Positions 25,201 through 35,851 of a stretch of 64,000 bases of DNA are shown piece after piece. How positions within the stretch are numbered: the stretch's first letter is position 1; every line of letters starts with the position of its first letter. The notes under the pieces are model-generated. The model was given only the letters and a program-made list of their open reading frames with translations. It did no database searches and was not told where the DNA came from. The position numbers and the translations under genes were made by a program. Source of the DNA: Acanthornis magna (lineage: Eukaryota > Chordata > Aves > Passeriformes > Acanthizidae); NCBI GenBank assembly GCA_036785705.1, contig JAWUZG010000051.1:17512501-17576500 (forward strand). The letters run 5' to 3'.

Positions 25201-26845
25201 ACTCTCACCTCAGTCATTGCTTCTCATTTCCATCCTTACCATCCTTTCTCTAGATACCAGCACAAGAAGCTGGGCAGTATCCAAATTAAAGTTCACTTCT
25301 TTCCCTTTTCTGAGCGTGTTAGTTTTAAGCTGGATCAGTTTCCCAGCTGGATCCATAGCACAACCACAAAAACGTCTGCACCAGCACAGAGCAGGAATGG
25401 ATGTCTGCCTAAGAACACTGGCCCTTGATTAGCCTCAGGGTGATCAGCCTTTCCCAATACGTATTGCTCTTTCCAGATACAACGATGTGTGTACCCAGTA
25501 AAACCATCCACTGCAGATAAGGCCATGTAAACAAGACCCCACCCACGCTCCCACAGTCAGAGCAATCTATTCCCTTGCTCAGGGAACAATGGCCTGATGG
25601 CTGGACAGAAACTTGCAGAATGACTTGTGAAGTGCTCTGCTTGAAGCTCCGGGGTATGCATGGAGCAGCATCCCATGATGGGGCCGATGAAGACAGGCAG
25701 ATTCCAACGTATGGGGAAAAAAAATAAAAAGCAAGCATTGACTGGGAAGAAAAAGGCTGCCTTCGGTAAGATCCTTGCTAGTGTTTTGAGAAACTGTTCA
25801 CCTTGGGACTTAAAACCAAATACTGGGCATTCAGCCTTTGCTTTGCTTTTTAGTCACAGAAGAACCAGGTGGCTTCTCGCAATACTCAGCTAGAGAATTC
25901 AGGCCAGACCAGCTTTTTGCGAACAAAATCAAAAGAGAAATTATAACAGTGGAGAAGGTCAAAAATCCAATTCAAAAGCATGTCTACCACATATAAAGTT
26001 GACTTCCGCCACAGTTGCAAGCCAGAGCTTCTCCGTGTTCAGGGCCGGGTACCTAGCTAGTTACATGAGAAGCACCCACAGGTGAAAGAAATTTGTGCCA
26101 GGGCTATGAGAAGGCAAACAACAATGAAAGGGAGTAGACAGAACTTTCTGCCCTTCTTAAGATCTGAAAAGTGTAGTTAATTAACAAACTGTAGGTGTTT
26201 GCACACCGGCAGAGCCATTCAGGGGTTCAAGAGCTGAACTTCTGTCCTGTGTTATCAGACATGCACACCATTACCTGTTCTTACCTTCAACAAGAACAGT
26301 CAAGACAGCAGCAAGAGATAACATAAAAGATAGGCTTTGTCACACCATGAAGCCATTAGCTTTTACATATATATATTATAAATATAAAGATCAGTTCAGT
26401 AGCATGCTCAGCTCTGAGATCTACCTTCTTGATTGTCCCCTGAAAAATATACATATAACCCTTTCTGCTTTGTGAATGCCAAAATCTTCACACCGAGTTT
26501 CCTAAATACAACTTGAGGCAACCAACAGCATCAGCCTGGGAATACCTGAGAGAAGGGAATTCACTCCAAGCATCACTTGGATGCCTGGAGCATTTTGCTG
26601 TGCCCTGTCTCCTCCTTACCATACATCTTGCCTTCGTCTGACAAGATGATCTTGCGCCGTCCGCATGGCGGATAGATAGCTAGCGCTTCCTGGAAGCTCT
26701 GCTCGATGTCCGGACTCCACACACCCTCGGCGTCATTGTCGATGGGTTTGTCCAAGGCCTCGCTGCCCCCCGAGTCGTTGCTCCCCTCAGGGGAGGTGGG
26801 AGAACTCCACTCGTTGGAGGTAATGGTGCCAGCTAGAAACTCCAA
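1873..26845 (-). CDS. TEAD4: TEAD4, TEA-domain transcription factor (3'-partial, 8 coding exons visible)
   Basis: Sequence-specific transcription factor of the TEAD family. It binds M-CAT sites (CATTCC core) in the nucleus and recruits YAP/TAZ or VGLL cofactors at the output of the Hippo pathway. Coding exons, in order: 26845-26620, 10098-10034, 9373-9311, 5549-5415, 4591-4548, 3968-3913, 3148-3018 and 2046-1873. Every junction has a GT donor and AG acceptor, and phases chain without error to 298 codons. By my recollection this equals the length of human TEAD4 (434 aa) up to the same VKFW boundary. Residues about 38-114 are the TEA domain, about 119-215 a proline-rich linker, and from about 217 the YAP-binding domain. 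The linker ([11 protein letters not shown]) and the HIGQSSPSY segment favour TEAD4 over TEAD1. Start is the UUG at 26845-26843. The C-terminal roughly 136 residues and stop are outside the window. Exon calls are very secure; the start codon is inferred from the family. Confidence 0.97.
2358..2378. repeat. 9-bp perfect inverted repeat, 3-bp loop
   Basis: TGTTACCTG, spacer TGA, then CAGGTAACA. Each arm holds a CAGGTA core, the E2-box bound by ZEB/Snail-type zinc fingers. It sits in the TEAD4 intron after the 3018-3148 exon. Immediately downstream, CATCAACAAACATCAGTCAAA-like short direct repeats occur. Function is unknown; a chance palindrome cannot be excluded. Confidence 0.5.
3018..3148 (-). 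CDS. TEAD4: TEAD4 exon: linker end and start of YAP-binding domain, residues 197-240
   Basis: A 131 nt exon beginning [18 protein letters not shown], then [16 protein letters not shown] and [23 protein letters not shown] is the first beta strand of the C-terminal immunoglobulin-like domain that binds YAP, TAZ and VGLL proteins. The acceptor is TGTGCTCAG and the donor ACA|GTAAGAA. It matches TEAD4 (LEQQQDPDT in human) rather than TEAD1 (LEQQRDPDS). Confidence 0.97.
3913..3968 (-). CDS. TEAD4: TEAD4 exon: proline-rich linker, residues 178-197
   Basis: A 56 nt exon encoding (D)[18 protein letters not shown](G). The acceptor is TTCTGTAG and the donor CCAG|GTAGGT. The donor is a tandem site, GTAGGTAAGG: a second GT four bases downstream has a better GTAAGG context, but its use would shift the frame (see findings). 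The intended donor is fixed by phase, because the next exon begins GG to complete the glycine. Confidence 0.95.
4548..4591 (-). CDS. TEAD4: TEAD4 exon: linker, residues 164-178
   Basis: A 44 nt exon encoding [14 protein letters not shown] and the first two bases of an Asp codon. It matches the FWQGALPGQAG linker of mammalian TEAD4, with proline in place of alanine. The acceptor is CTCTTGCAG and the donor GA|GTAAGT. Too short to be found as an open frame; placed by homology, splice sites and phase, all of which agree. Confidence 0.95.
5415..5549 (-). CDS. TEAD4: TEAD4 exon: end of TEA region and start of linker, residues 119-163
   Basis: A 135 nt, phase 0 exon. It starts [20 protein letters not shown], continues [15 protein letters not shown], and ends [11 protein letters not shown]. 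The acceptor is ACTCATAG and the donor GGG|GTGAGT. The [14 protein letters not shown] part resembles the TEAD1 linker more than the shorter mammalian TEAD4 version as I remember it, which suggests birds keep an ancestral linker here. Confidence 0.96.
5550..9310 (-). other. TEAD4: TEAD4 intron, 3.8 kb
   Basis: Noncoding spacer between the recognition-helix exon and the linker exon. Local purine or AT-rich patches near 6830-6910 and 7150-7190, and a more GC-rich patch near 7650-7850. Open frames here are short, overlap on both strands and match no family I know. Confidence 0.75.
9311..9373 (-). CDS. TEAD4: TEAD4 exon: TEA recognition helix, residues 98-118
   Basis: A 63 nt exon, 21 whole codons, reading [20 protein letters not shown] plus K. 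This is the DNA-recognition helix of the TEA domain; the SSHIQVL motif contacts the M-CAT site in family structures, and the ARRKAREIQ basic stretch overlaps the nuclear localisation signal. The acceptor is AATGCAG and the donor AAG|GTATGA. Both ends are phase 0, so skipping the exon would keep the frame but destroy DNA binding. Confidence 0.97.
9374..10033 (-). other. TEAD4: TEAD4 intron, 0.66 kb
   Basis: Short intron separating the two central TEA-domain exons. Unique sequence, no repeat or motif recognised. Confidence 0.8.
10034..10098 (-). CDS. TEAD4: TEAD4 exon: TEA domain, residues 76-97
   Basis: A 65 nt exon encoding (G)[21 protein letters not shown], almost invariant among TEAD proteins. 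It forms the second helix and the basic stretch before the recognition helix. The acceptor is TTCCAG before 10098 and the donor CAG|GTAAGTG after 10034. The first two bases complete the split glycine codon from the previous exon. It lies immediately before the 16.5 kb intron in gene order. Confidence 0.97.
10360..10993 (+). repeat. CR1 LINE fragment, 3' part, degraded
   Basis: Recognised by its order of CR1 phrases: a GAGCCAGCA segment, GAGTATTGTGTCCAGTTCTG, a CTGGAGC..AGGAGAGGCTGAG block, GGCCTGTTCAGCCTGGAGA, a CTGATGGGAGGCA block, GGTTGTAGAGTCTCCATCCT, and CCCCTTCCAACC near the end. The frame is broken throughout, with A-rich insertions near 10790-10815, so it encodes nothing. It is inserted opposite to TEAD4, in its long intron. 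Limits are approximate. Confidence 0.88.
13171..13308. repeat. A-rich low-complexity tract with 34-A and 11-C runs
   Basis: Contains an uninterrupted run of 34 A (13194-13227), AAACC and AAAAC units, and a run of 11 C (13268-13278). Likely a simple-repeat expansion or the relic of an inserted poly(A) tail. It generates misleading Phe-rich and Lys-rich open frames on the two strands. Run lengths may be sequencing-dependent. Confidence 0.9.
13806..13866. repeat. A-rich / AAAC-rich low-complexity tract
   Basis: AAAG-rich and then CAAACAAA-rich simple sequence in the TEAD4 intron, of the same kind as the tracts at 13171-13308 and 46899-47016. Confidence 0.8.
18050..18069. repeat. (TCTGG)4 tandem repeat
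   Basis: Four exact copies of the pentamer TCTGG. A short microsatellite in the TEAD4 long intron; no role inferred. Confidence 0.85.
19195..19262 (+). repeat. Degraded CR1 3'-end fragment
   Basis: The block GATGATTTTTGAAGGTCCCT, then CCCAGCACCATTTTCTATG, follows the layout of the CR1 3' end (GATGATCT..GAAGGTCCCTTCCAACC..ATTCTATG). Only the last roughly 70 bp are recognisable, and the upstream part is too diverged to assign. Confidence 0.6.
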
Positions 26846-26874
26846 GGTGCCACGCGGAGGAGCAGACTCACAAC
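26620..26874 (-). CDS. TEAD4: TEAD4 first certain coding exon (29 nt 5' UTR plus residues 1-75, UUG start)
   Basis: The acceptor is a pyrimidine-rich CTTGCAG just above 26874 and the donor is ATG|GTAAGG after 26620. The first 29 nt are read as 5' UTR. The TTG at 26845-26843, in context CACC-TTG-G, begins the conserved TEAD4 N-terminus ([13 protein letters not shown]). No AUG in this frame lies in the exon before it. The first in-frame Met is residue 74, which would remove about half of the TEA domain. The acidic region [18 protein letters not shown] and the TEA helix 1 region ([20 protein letters not shown]) follow. Human TEAD4 is also annotated as starting at UUG. An upstream AUG could be supplied by the alternative first exon at 41794-41869 (see there). 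The last base of the exon starts a glycine codon completed in the next exon. Confidence 0.96.
26846..26874 (-). other. TEAD4: TEAD4 exon 5' UTR or coding, depending on the first exon used
   Basis: Twenty-nine nucleotides between the acceptor and the UUG. With the proximal first exon (donor at 41006) they are 5' UTR with no AUG. With the distal candidate exon (41794-41869) they would be coding, reading [10 protein letters not shown] in frame into the conserved N-terminus. Confidence 0.6.
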
Positions 26875-29800
26875 CTGCAAGGGCAAGCACATCCCGTCAG
26901 TCGGTTAGAAACCCTCCTCGCTAGGAAAATGGAGATACTAAAGTAAAAAAAGTTTTAAAAATCTCAGTGAGGAGGGGTTTTACTTTGAATTTATCTTAAG
27001 CAATATCTCAACCAACCTGTTGGATTTTTATTTCTGTTGAGATGAAAACCCTTCCTACAAATCCTTCTGATAAAACAGCCTGCTCCAATCTGTCTTTGGA
27101 TCATTAACTCTGTCACTTCCCCATTCTCCTCACAGGACTCTTCTTGCCTGTGTCTTTATCTCCTTATTTCTTTCTCCCTGCACTGTCATTATCTGCGTAA
27201 CTGTTATTTAACTTTCTGAAGCTCACATACAGGGACTCAGTCCGTGTGAAAGACCATGCAAAATAAAGTAGTGATGAATTATCCAGTCATCACTGGGCAC
27301 TGCGGTTGAAATCTTAGATACTGTTTCACTGGATCAGAGTTAGTAGTTAGTGCCATTTCTAACACTGACATTTCTTCTCAAGGATCAACTGTGCTTTTAG
27401 AAAGCCATTCCTGGAGCCAGACACTTTAATGCAGTGTCTTCCAAATCCCAGCACCATATACTGGCAGGAGCAGAAGGTACCATGAGTACAGGGATGACAA
27501 CACTAAGTTGCAGGTCAAGAACCAAGGTGCTTAGCCTGTTGTTACTGCTCATTTTCAGAACGACCTTGGGCAAATTCCTTCAGTTTCCTCTGCCTCTCTG
27601 CCCCCTTATCACTTACCAGTCCCAGGGTATTTGATTTGCCACTGGGCAGGAGCAGAAATTGGTTTCTCATTGAACCTAAGCAGGCACCTGCTAGCTCTTG
27701 AAAACTACAATAAATTATAGTCTACTTATGACTGCCTACAGGAGAGGCTGAAGCCTTTGAGTGGAGCTGCTGAAACACTCATTGTGAAATTGACCTCAGA
27801 CCACACAGACACTTCCAGTCAACCAGGCAGGAGACAAATGGCTCCTAAATACACAGATCATTCCTCTGCCTTAATCCCAGAGCTGTTCGTTTATAATTTT
27901 AATAGTTTCAGTATCTGGGCTACAAAGAATAGCTGGAGTTTCACAAGCCAGCATTTGAGAATCCAGACAGAGTTTAAAACTTCCCTATCTATCACTACAT
28001 TGAGCTGGTTAGCAAGAAATTCAGAATAAGGACTTCTTTCCAAGAGCAACAGAATCATCAAACTTGCACTGAACATGAGTAAGGAGAGAGGTCTGACATG
28101 ACAACTCTCTAGGTCAGAAATATCACAGTGAAAATGTAAAGGGGAACAGAAGAGAAATTTGGGTATGGTATTTGTCAAAAACTAGCTAGAAAAAAAAAGT
28201 ACATGCAGTTATGCCATGCCCTAGTTGATACAGGAGAAAAACAGTCCATTCATTCAACCTCAGAAGTTCAAAAATTCAGGGCTAATGGCTCCAGAAACTT
28301 TTCCAACAAACTTTTTGAAAGTCTTTCTTTAGTTTCTTACCTCTTTGGATTTTGTGTTTTTAAATCTTCTCCAAGACCATAATGGCCAGATTATTTTCTT
28401 TTTTAATAAAAGCTGAAATTCTTTAAGAACTTTAACATTTCAAAATCTGAAGTTGTAACTAGATTTGACAACACTGGCTCTCAAAAGATTTTGCTGCTCC
28501 TTAATGATTTTAGACAGCAGCAGATACATATTAATCATCTCCAAAACCCACCAAAAGCTAAGGAAAAAAGCAAGACAATGCTGGGCCTTTAAATAATTTC
28601 AATATAAACCACATCAATTAGACAAATAATTAGACACAGTGTACTGTGCAGCCTTTTAACAAATGGTTCACAAAGACCTTTAGAAAAGCCAGTATACACC
28701 TTATTTTCTGTGACAATGCTGCTAACACACAGATCACTGGAATTGCCTACCACTGTCCAACCATCCATTTCAGCACCTACATGAGATTATTTCAATCCTG
28801 TTGATCCATGGTATACAATTTCAGAGCTCTAATGAACATGGAAAGAAATAATAAAATGGGAGGTGAGAGGGGCAGAAAGGGGAACTCACACTTGGCTTTT
28901 TCCCACTGGGATAGCCATCCCACGCACACTGTGAATAGCACCAAAGCAGTCAATGTGACTTTAAGAGACCCTGAAATGAAGGGTAACAGTTGCTTCCCTC
29001 ACCAAACATTCCTCCTTTCACTGACAGACGCTAATAAAAAATTTCATGGGTACTCAAGAGATTGTCCTGCTGGGGAATCAGTGCAGAGGAGTAAGCTTTC
29101 CACAGGGAGACTCTGACAGGGAAACGGAAGTTATCTGTTCCAAGTGTTCTTCCATTCCTTCCTTTTCCCCAAGCATCCCTAGTCCTTGGAGGCTGTCCAG
29201 ACCCTTGTAGTTAATACACATTAAAATCTCTACAAGCACAAGACCCAGGCTGGTTTTAACTTAGGGTGAGAGGCTGAGAAAAGAAGGTTTCAGAAAGAAA
29301 GGTGTGACGACAAGTGTATTCATCGTACCACCTGCACCGGGAGCTGCAAATCTCACAAGACAGCAGGCTCCACACCACATGAAACACACTCCAACTGCCC
29401 AACTACAGGACTCCTAAAGCCGCAGTCACTGGAAGCTACAGCTTTGCTCTCAAGCCAAATCCCCTAGCAAGAGAGACAGGCAGAAAAAGACATCTCCTAG
29501 GGAATGAAGGACCATTGTGACCATAAAAAGCACCTACTTTGAATCCAGTTATTTTCATCTCCTTAGTGTCCATGCTGACATGGGGGAATACCTAGCAGAT
29601 GATTTCATCACGGCACACTTATGTTGAAACTAAATAAATACATCTGAAGCATAACTCTCTTCCCCCTGTCACATTCACACCCTAGGAGCTGTTGCCTGAT
29701 CATTTCATATTTTACAAGGCTCAGCATCTGCACTAAGTGGTTTTGGTGACACAGAAAATCTGAGTCCATTCTAATCCAAGCTCCAGAATAACTGGAGGAG

Positions 29801-30951
29801 AAAACGCATCCTATTCAGTTCAGTGTCAACTCTCCAGACTCTCTTCTCCAAACCTTAAAAAAAAGTTGCAATGACTTGAGCAGATGTCATTTGTACATTA
29901 AGGGAAGTTCACAAAGCAAGAGACAGAATATGTGAGCTTTCTTTCACATTGGCGTAAATCAGAGCTGTGGAGCATAATAGCAGTGATGGAAGTAATTATA
30001 TAAATCTTGACATGACCACACCTATTTTTTTATGCTTCTTACTTTTTGTGCCTTGCCCAGCAATGTCAGTTCTATCTCAAGGAACAGAAATGTGCTATTG
30101 TGGCCAATCCCAACTTTTCAACACCTTAGGGCGTGATTCTGCTTTCCCTTCTTGGTACTAAAGGGGTTCCTGACGGATAATGAGAAATGGGGAACTGTAG
30201 TGACTATACAGATGTTTGGCCATCTCCAGCTAAAAACTCTGTAATTACTCAGATTTCAGAGCACACTAGCAAAAATTTTACTTCTATTTGATCAGTCCTA
30301 AGAAATTCCATAGACAGAAATGGCCATGGGAATCCTTATAACTTTATGCCTCTAGATCAGTAAGATACCAAAGGCTCAAAAAACCTGGAAAGTTTTCTTA
30401 AATAATGTTGCTTAACTAGTAAGCTCCATATGCAGTCCCAGACAGTACTCCGTGCTCAGAGGCAATAGACAGTAATTCAGGGAGTCCTGGTTGAGTGCTA
30501 TCTGATCTGTTGGTCTCTGCTTTGGCTGAACACTTTCCAGCCTTCTGTTTCCTGCACTGTTGTTCTGAACTCTGTGGTGGCCAAGGTGACCATCTATTAA
30601 ACTAAGCAGAGAAAACTAAAAAGAAGTTGGGGGCTAAACCCTATGGTAAATGGCTTTATTAGTATGGCAGATTGGAAAATTGGCAGCAGAATCACTTCCC
30701 ATTGAATGAGCAATCTGGTGAAAAACAGGATTTTTCAGAAACACAAGAATGTTGAATGTCTTATTTATAAGAAACGTTTTGATAATATTCATTGGTAAGT
30801 ACTTTAACAAAACACAAATGTTTCAGTTAGCATCTACTTTCAGTTTGCTTCTGTCTTCCAGTCAATAGTAACTACATGCATATAGCCTGGTAGCTTTAAT
30901 GGTGATTTGTATTACTGAATGTTCTAAGATTTCTAAATATTTTAGTACTTG

Positions 30952-31014
30952 TTGGGTTTTTTTTGTTTTTGTTTTTTTTTTTTTTTAGTTGCTTTTTTTT
31001 TTTTTTTTTTAATT
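30952..31014. repeat. Poly-T low-complexity tract
   Basis: Two long T runs separated by AGTTGC, preceded by TTTTTG units. The complement is an A-rich tract like others in the window. Confidence 0.9.
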
Positions 31015-34000
31015 TTGCCTGTGGAAGAGCTTGTAATCACAAGGCTTTCTTCTGATATGGATATCTTGATTCTGAAGGTACTAAACGGACATCCTAGACA
31101 TGCTCAGACAACTCCTTTCCCATCTGAATTCCCTCACCGGGCCCAGTTCTTAAGAACAGAGTAGTCAGAGGATGTTGTCCCATACTCACAATAGCAAGTT
31201 TTGCCAGAGGTCACAGGGCTTGGTGTTTGCTTTCTTCTCATTCTCTCAGTTTGAACTTTTGCCCCACTGCTCGTCCCTTGTATTTCTGCGATTGTGCCTT
31301 ACAGAGTTCCTTATTCTGATCCCACTCTTATTTTACTGAGAGATGATTAACTATCTTTCCTTGTAGGGTCCAGTCACGGGTTCTCTCCCGGGTTCAAAGA
31401 CACAAAGTCCCTCAGAGCATATCCACCTCCTCGCTTATCTCTATCTTCCTTCTTAATGTTTCCCTCTGTCTAAATACTGTTTCTTATTCACTCTTGCTCC
31501 CTGTTTTTCTTTCTGCCATGGTCATTCCTTAATGAGTCACTCACAAAGCAAAACCACGGAGAAAGCACAAAAAAATCTTTCCGCTCCAGCAGCTTTGGTT
31601 TAAGAGTTTAAATTCTGATAATTTCAACACTAACTCTCTTTCCTTTCACACACAGTATCTCATTGAGATTCAGAGATCCTGCAGGGCTAGACAGCTGCCA
31701 CGAGCTCTTCAGCAAGGTCTCATTGACAGGGAGCACATCTTTAAACAGACTCCATAGTCTGACACATCTGCTTTCTAATATCAATCCCTCAGTCATTACT
31801 GTTGGTAACAGCTCTCTCTTAAGTGTTTGTGGCAGCTGCTCAGCACAAAATCATACTTTCCTGAGGATCTGAAAAATTGCAGCCAGCTGCTTCCAGTTGT
31901 TCAGTTTTCTTAGAGCTGCTCTGTCCAAGAGACTCCCCCCACTCCATGGCCACCCCCTTTCCCTGTTGGAATGGAGCACAACGCACTAAGCAGGGACATC
32001 CCCATTCACTCACCCCTCGCAGGTAGGAGCACTTGCCAGCACAGCCGTGTGGAGTCTGACAGGCGGTTTCACTCCTGCCCCTGAGTTACCTGTACCCTGA
32101 GAAGGTGGCTGTGTTTTACTGAGAACATGCCTTCACCCTTGGTCTCATTCACTGGAGCTGCAGGGAGTGCTTCACCTTGCAGGTATTCCTTGGTGTTATT
32201 GAAATGCGAACAAAAGCAAGCAATTCTGGTATTCACTACCTTGGTAACGTGAGCCAAATTCTGCTACTATAGAGGATCTGACAACAACATTTACATATCT
32301 GATCAGCAGTCAGAGAATTTTTTAAAAAAAAAGTTTAGCCAGAACAGATGATGTCCTGCTGCTCAAATTATAGAGTATATGATATTTATAACAAAAAGAA
32401 AACCTGGAAAGAAGAGCAATCAGCCAGTTACTTCCATCTAGAACATCTAAAAAATGAACTTACACAGTCATACAAGGAGATTTGAGTTTACGGAAGCGAC
32501 AGTCTGGAATACTAAGAAACCTATTGCTCAAGGTACGAGACAAACTTACCAGAGGAAGAAGACTGGGAAATTCTATGGGACACTACAAGAATAGCTTAGT
32601 TCCTCTGAAAGAGAAAAATGAGTGCAATCAGTAGATGAGTAGCTCCAAGATGGTGCCACTCAAAGACTGCAGGAAAAACATACTGGAAAGGGAAAAGGTG
32701 GGAAAGTAGGTATTCAGTGATAAATATGATCTGTTAAAGCTTGCAGGCAAGACAGGGCAAAAATCATGGACAGGTTTACAGGGTCTCTACAGAAAAAAAT
32801 AAAGATGCAACCATAGCAAGACCAACTGGCACTGAACTGTGTCTAGGAAGGTAAGGGCACTTTTGCAGCACTTTTTACAGCAACCGGTTCCTCAGGCTCC
32901 TTCGAAGCTGCACTTCATCATTAAAGCAATCTGGAGACAGTGGAGATGGGTGGGTACAGTTCACTGAGCCTTTTGAGGGGCCTCCGCTCAAACACTCCAT
33001 AACAGCTTAGGCAAGGGCTGAGCCTGGCTGTCATCTCACTTATTGCCCCAGGCCTCCTGCAATCCTGAGTAATGGCGGCTATTCCCTGTGAATAGCCCTA
33101 TCCACCCAGAACACCAGGGTAATGCTGCATAATCCCGTGAATAAAACCAGTTAAGGTAGGTGTTACTGGCTGTAGGGAACGAAAAAGCTCTTAACTTGCA
33201 GCAGTGCCAGGCAAGGAGGAAAGAACTGAGATTTCCCTCTCTGTATTGGGCAAGGTAATACACTCATTACATGCACAGGCTGCATGGTGAGATTTTTGTC
33301 TCTGTCTCAACGCTGAATAAGACTAGTTTACAAAGGAACAAGCACGACTAGCCTCAGATCATATCCAACAGGAGGTTGGACTCCAGCTGAATGCTTGTCA
33401 CACTGCCTAACACAACACCAAGCTTGGTTTGTTTGCTACACCGAAACTGCCTGCAGCAGCTGCTGTTCAAAAGGCACCTGACTTCCCGAGCAAAGCAAAA
33501 CAACTCTTAAATTATTGCAGGAGCTAGCTCTGGCTGAAACAGAGAGAGGATGTAGTGTCCAGCAGAGTGATATAAATCAAAGCAAGGAGAGAGGAGAACT
33601 TCTATCAGTGCAGCCCTGGATAATGCAGTCAAACAGGATGTGATGAGATAAGGCTGTGTGTGGCCTTGCACACCATCCAATCAGTTACATTTGAGATAAA
33701 GGAAACAGAGCACAGCGCCTTGCTGCCCTAAGGAGGGGAGGAAAAAGCCCCACAACCCAACAACAAAACCCAAAGGCCAGTTCTGACCCCACTAGTCCAG
33801 GGGTGGCCAACTTGGGGATCAATCTTGAGCAACAGGCAACTCACACCCAGCTCCCACGTACAGGCCACATCACAAGACCACCAGCCTTGGACTGACAAAA
33901 TGACTGCTGGGTGATTTATGTCTCAGCTGGCAGAGAAAAATGAGCCAGCAAGGACAGCAGAGATTGACACTGCCAGGTTGTGCTGGGACTGAGCCACGCA

Positions 34001-35832
34001 CCGGGCTGGCCCCAGCTCTCAAAGGAACAGTGGAATTCCTGGGGAGTCACTGTTATCTCCCATGCGGGAACTGTTCCCAGAGCTCCCATTCTCCCTGACT
34101 TTCCAAGACATGTGGCATGTGTTTCACAGCTTCCCAAACAGATGAAGGTTGTGGCAGGGTGAAAATTGTTAGTCACCCTCGTGCTAGCAGCAGCGGTCAC
34201 CAGGAATCATTCTCCCTGGAGCTGGTTAGAAAGCAAGGAACCAGGAGGAAGCCAGATAATCACGCCCTCTTCTATCACAGAAGCACTGGTAGTGTCAGCT
34301 AACACGGGAAAATTGTAGCTGTCCATTTATGTACAGACAAGTGTAGATATTGACTGACTAAAATTACTTGGGAATTACCAAACCAACCTAGAGACAGAAA
34401 TAAATCAAGCTGAGCATTTTCCCAAAGAGTGTTATTCACTGAATCATTAAAGGATAGGCAACCTTCAATAGCAAACTAAAAAAGCCTCCTTGCTCCTAAA
34501 TCTGCCAAAACTCCGTTGTCCTGAAAATCTCACCATGAGGCTCAAAAGCCCCCATTTCACCTATGGAAAAAATATAACACAAAGATGTACGTGAACCACC
34601 CAAAGGCAAAATCAGAACAGGGTTATAATCTAAACTAGAACTTCAAGACAAGAAAATGCTAACTTTAAAAGTGATTTGCAATTGCAAGTGGTAACTTCAG
34701 AGTGGCTCATGTTTAACACTGTCTGGAAATTGAGTGTTTGCTGACAAGTAACACTAAGCTGAGACTCATAATACCCACTTTATGATACCCAAATCAAATT
34801 CTTATTTCCTAATCCTGCCTCCTGCTTATGACATCTTTCACTCTTGTCTAGGACTCGAAGGTAGATGTTCCAACAAAGTCTCACAACTGCGGCGTACTTG
34901 GCTTCCCTTGACACTAATGGCAGAATTGCACATAAACTCAAGACAGGAGACAGATGTTTGCAAATCTCATCCAAAGCAGTGAAAATGTTTATCTCCAAAA
35001 CTAGAGTCAGTCTCCAAGAAAAGAAATAGCTGAACCTGGGCTAAGATACTTACAAGAGAACAGAGAGACAACGATCACATAACCCATGAATGCAGTCAAA
35101 TTTCCCCTTCTGTGGTGCTTACAGGTGGTCTGTGTTGTGGGCACGACCTGTCTGGTCAGGGCTAAGCCCTCTACTAAAGGCTCAAGACAAATGCAGATCA
35201 CACACAGGCAGAACAGGTACACAAAATGGAACCAATTCTCGGTGCTCTCCTGACTTTTCCTCTTTCAGTCAACCAGTTACATGTGTGCTTTGATTTTAGC
35301 AGTAGCCAGGCATGAGCTTAAAGGGGTTTGATGCTTGTTGTAAGGCAATGCCTAAGGAAAGAACAACCACAGTGAAACACCTGCCTCACGTGAATGAACC
35401 TACTCATGGCTACCAACCAAGCTGGTCTCTCCTGGGGTATTCAGACCCCACCCCAGCCCAGCTTTGGAGTACACACTCCATCTGGATCATGCAGCAGGTC
35501 AACATTCATTGCTTACAGCTCAGATGGTCACTACTTAAGGCTGACGTCGAGGAAAGCCAGCCTTCCTGTGAAACACTCTGAAACTTCCTAGTAAACACAC
35601 AGCAGACATTTTTACCAGATTCCAGTTCTCCTCCCAGTTTGATACATGAGACAGTAAAGCCATCCTCAACTCACACCAGCATAATTTTGAGTTCAGAACT
35701 ATTTCCTCTCTCTAAATGAGGCATAAACACGCTGTCATCCTCAGCCTGCTGAACCCAGAGCGATTTCACAGAAAGCAAACAAAAATCATGGAATCTGTAA
35801 TTATGACCCCAATCCTCAAACAGGAATCAGTT

Positions 35833-35851
35833 AAAAAAAAAAAAAAAAAAA
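35833..35851. repeat. Run of 19 A
   Basis: Mononucleotide microsatellite in the TEAD4 first intron. No retroposon body is recognised upstream of it. Confidence 0.85.

Larger units (their letters stand above)
10099..26619 (-). other. TEAD4: TEAD4 16.5 kb intron inside the TEA domain
   Basis: Largest intron, between the start-codon exon and the second TEA-domain exon. It holds a CR1 fragment (about 10360-10993), long A-rich tracts (about 13170-13310 and 13806-13866), a TCTGG pentamer repeat (18050-18069) and a degraded CR1 3' end (about 19195-19262). A large intron at this position would be a natural place for enhancers, but no enhancer can be called from sequence alone. Confidence 0.75.

Noticed and set aside
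1873..26845. Assignment of this gene to TEAD1 or TEAD3 instead of TEAD4
   Set aside because: [17 protein letters not shown] and [15 protein letters not shown] are TEAD4-type, and the neighbour is TULP3 as beside TEAD4 in human.
33792..33840. CAGGGGTGGCCAACTTGG, reminiscent of hAT-type transposon ends
   Set aside because: No matching opposite terminus or target duplication could be found nearby, so no element is called.
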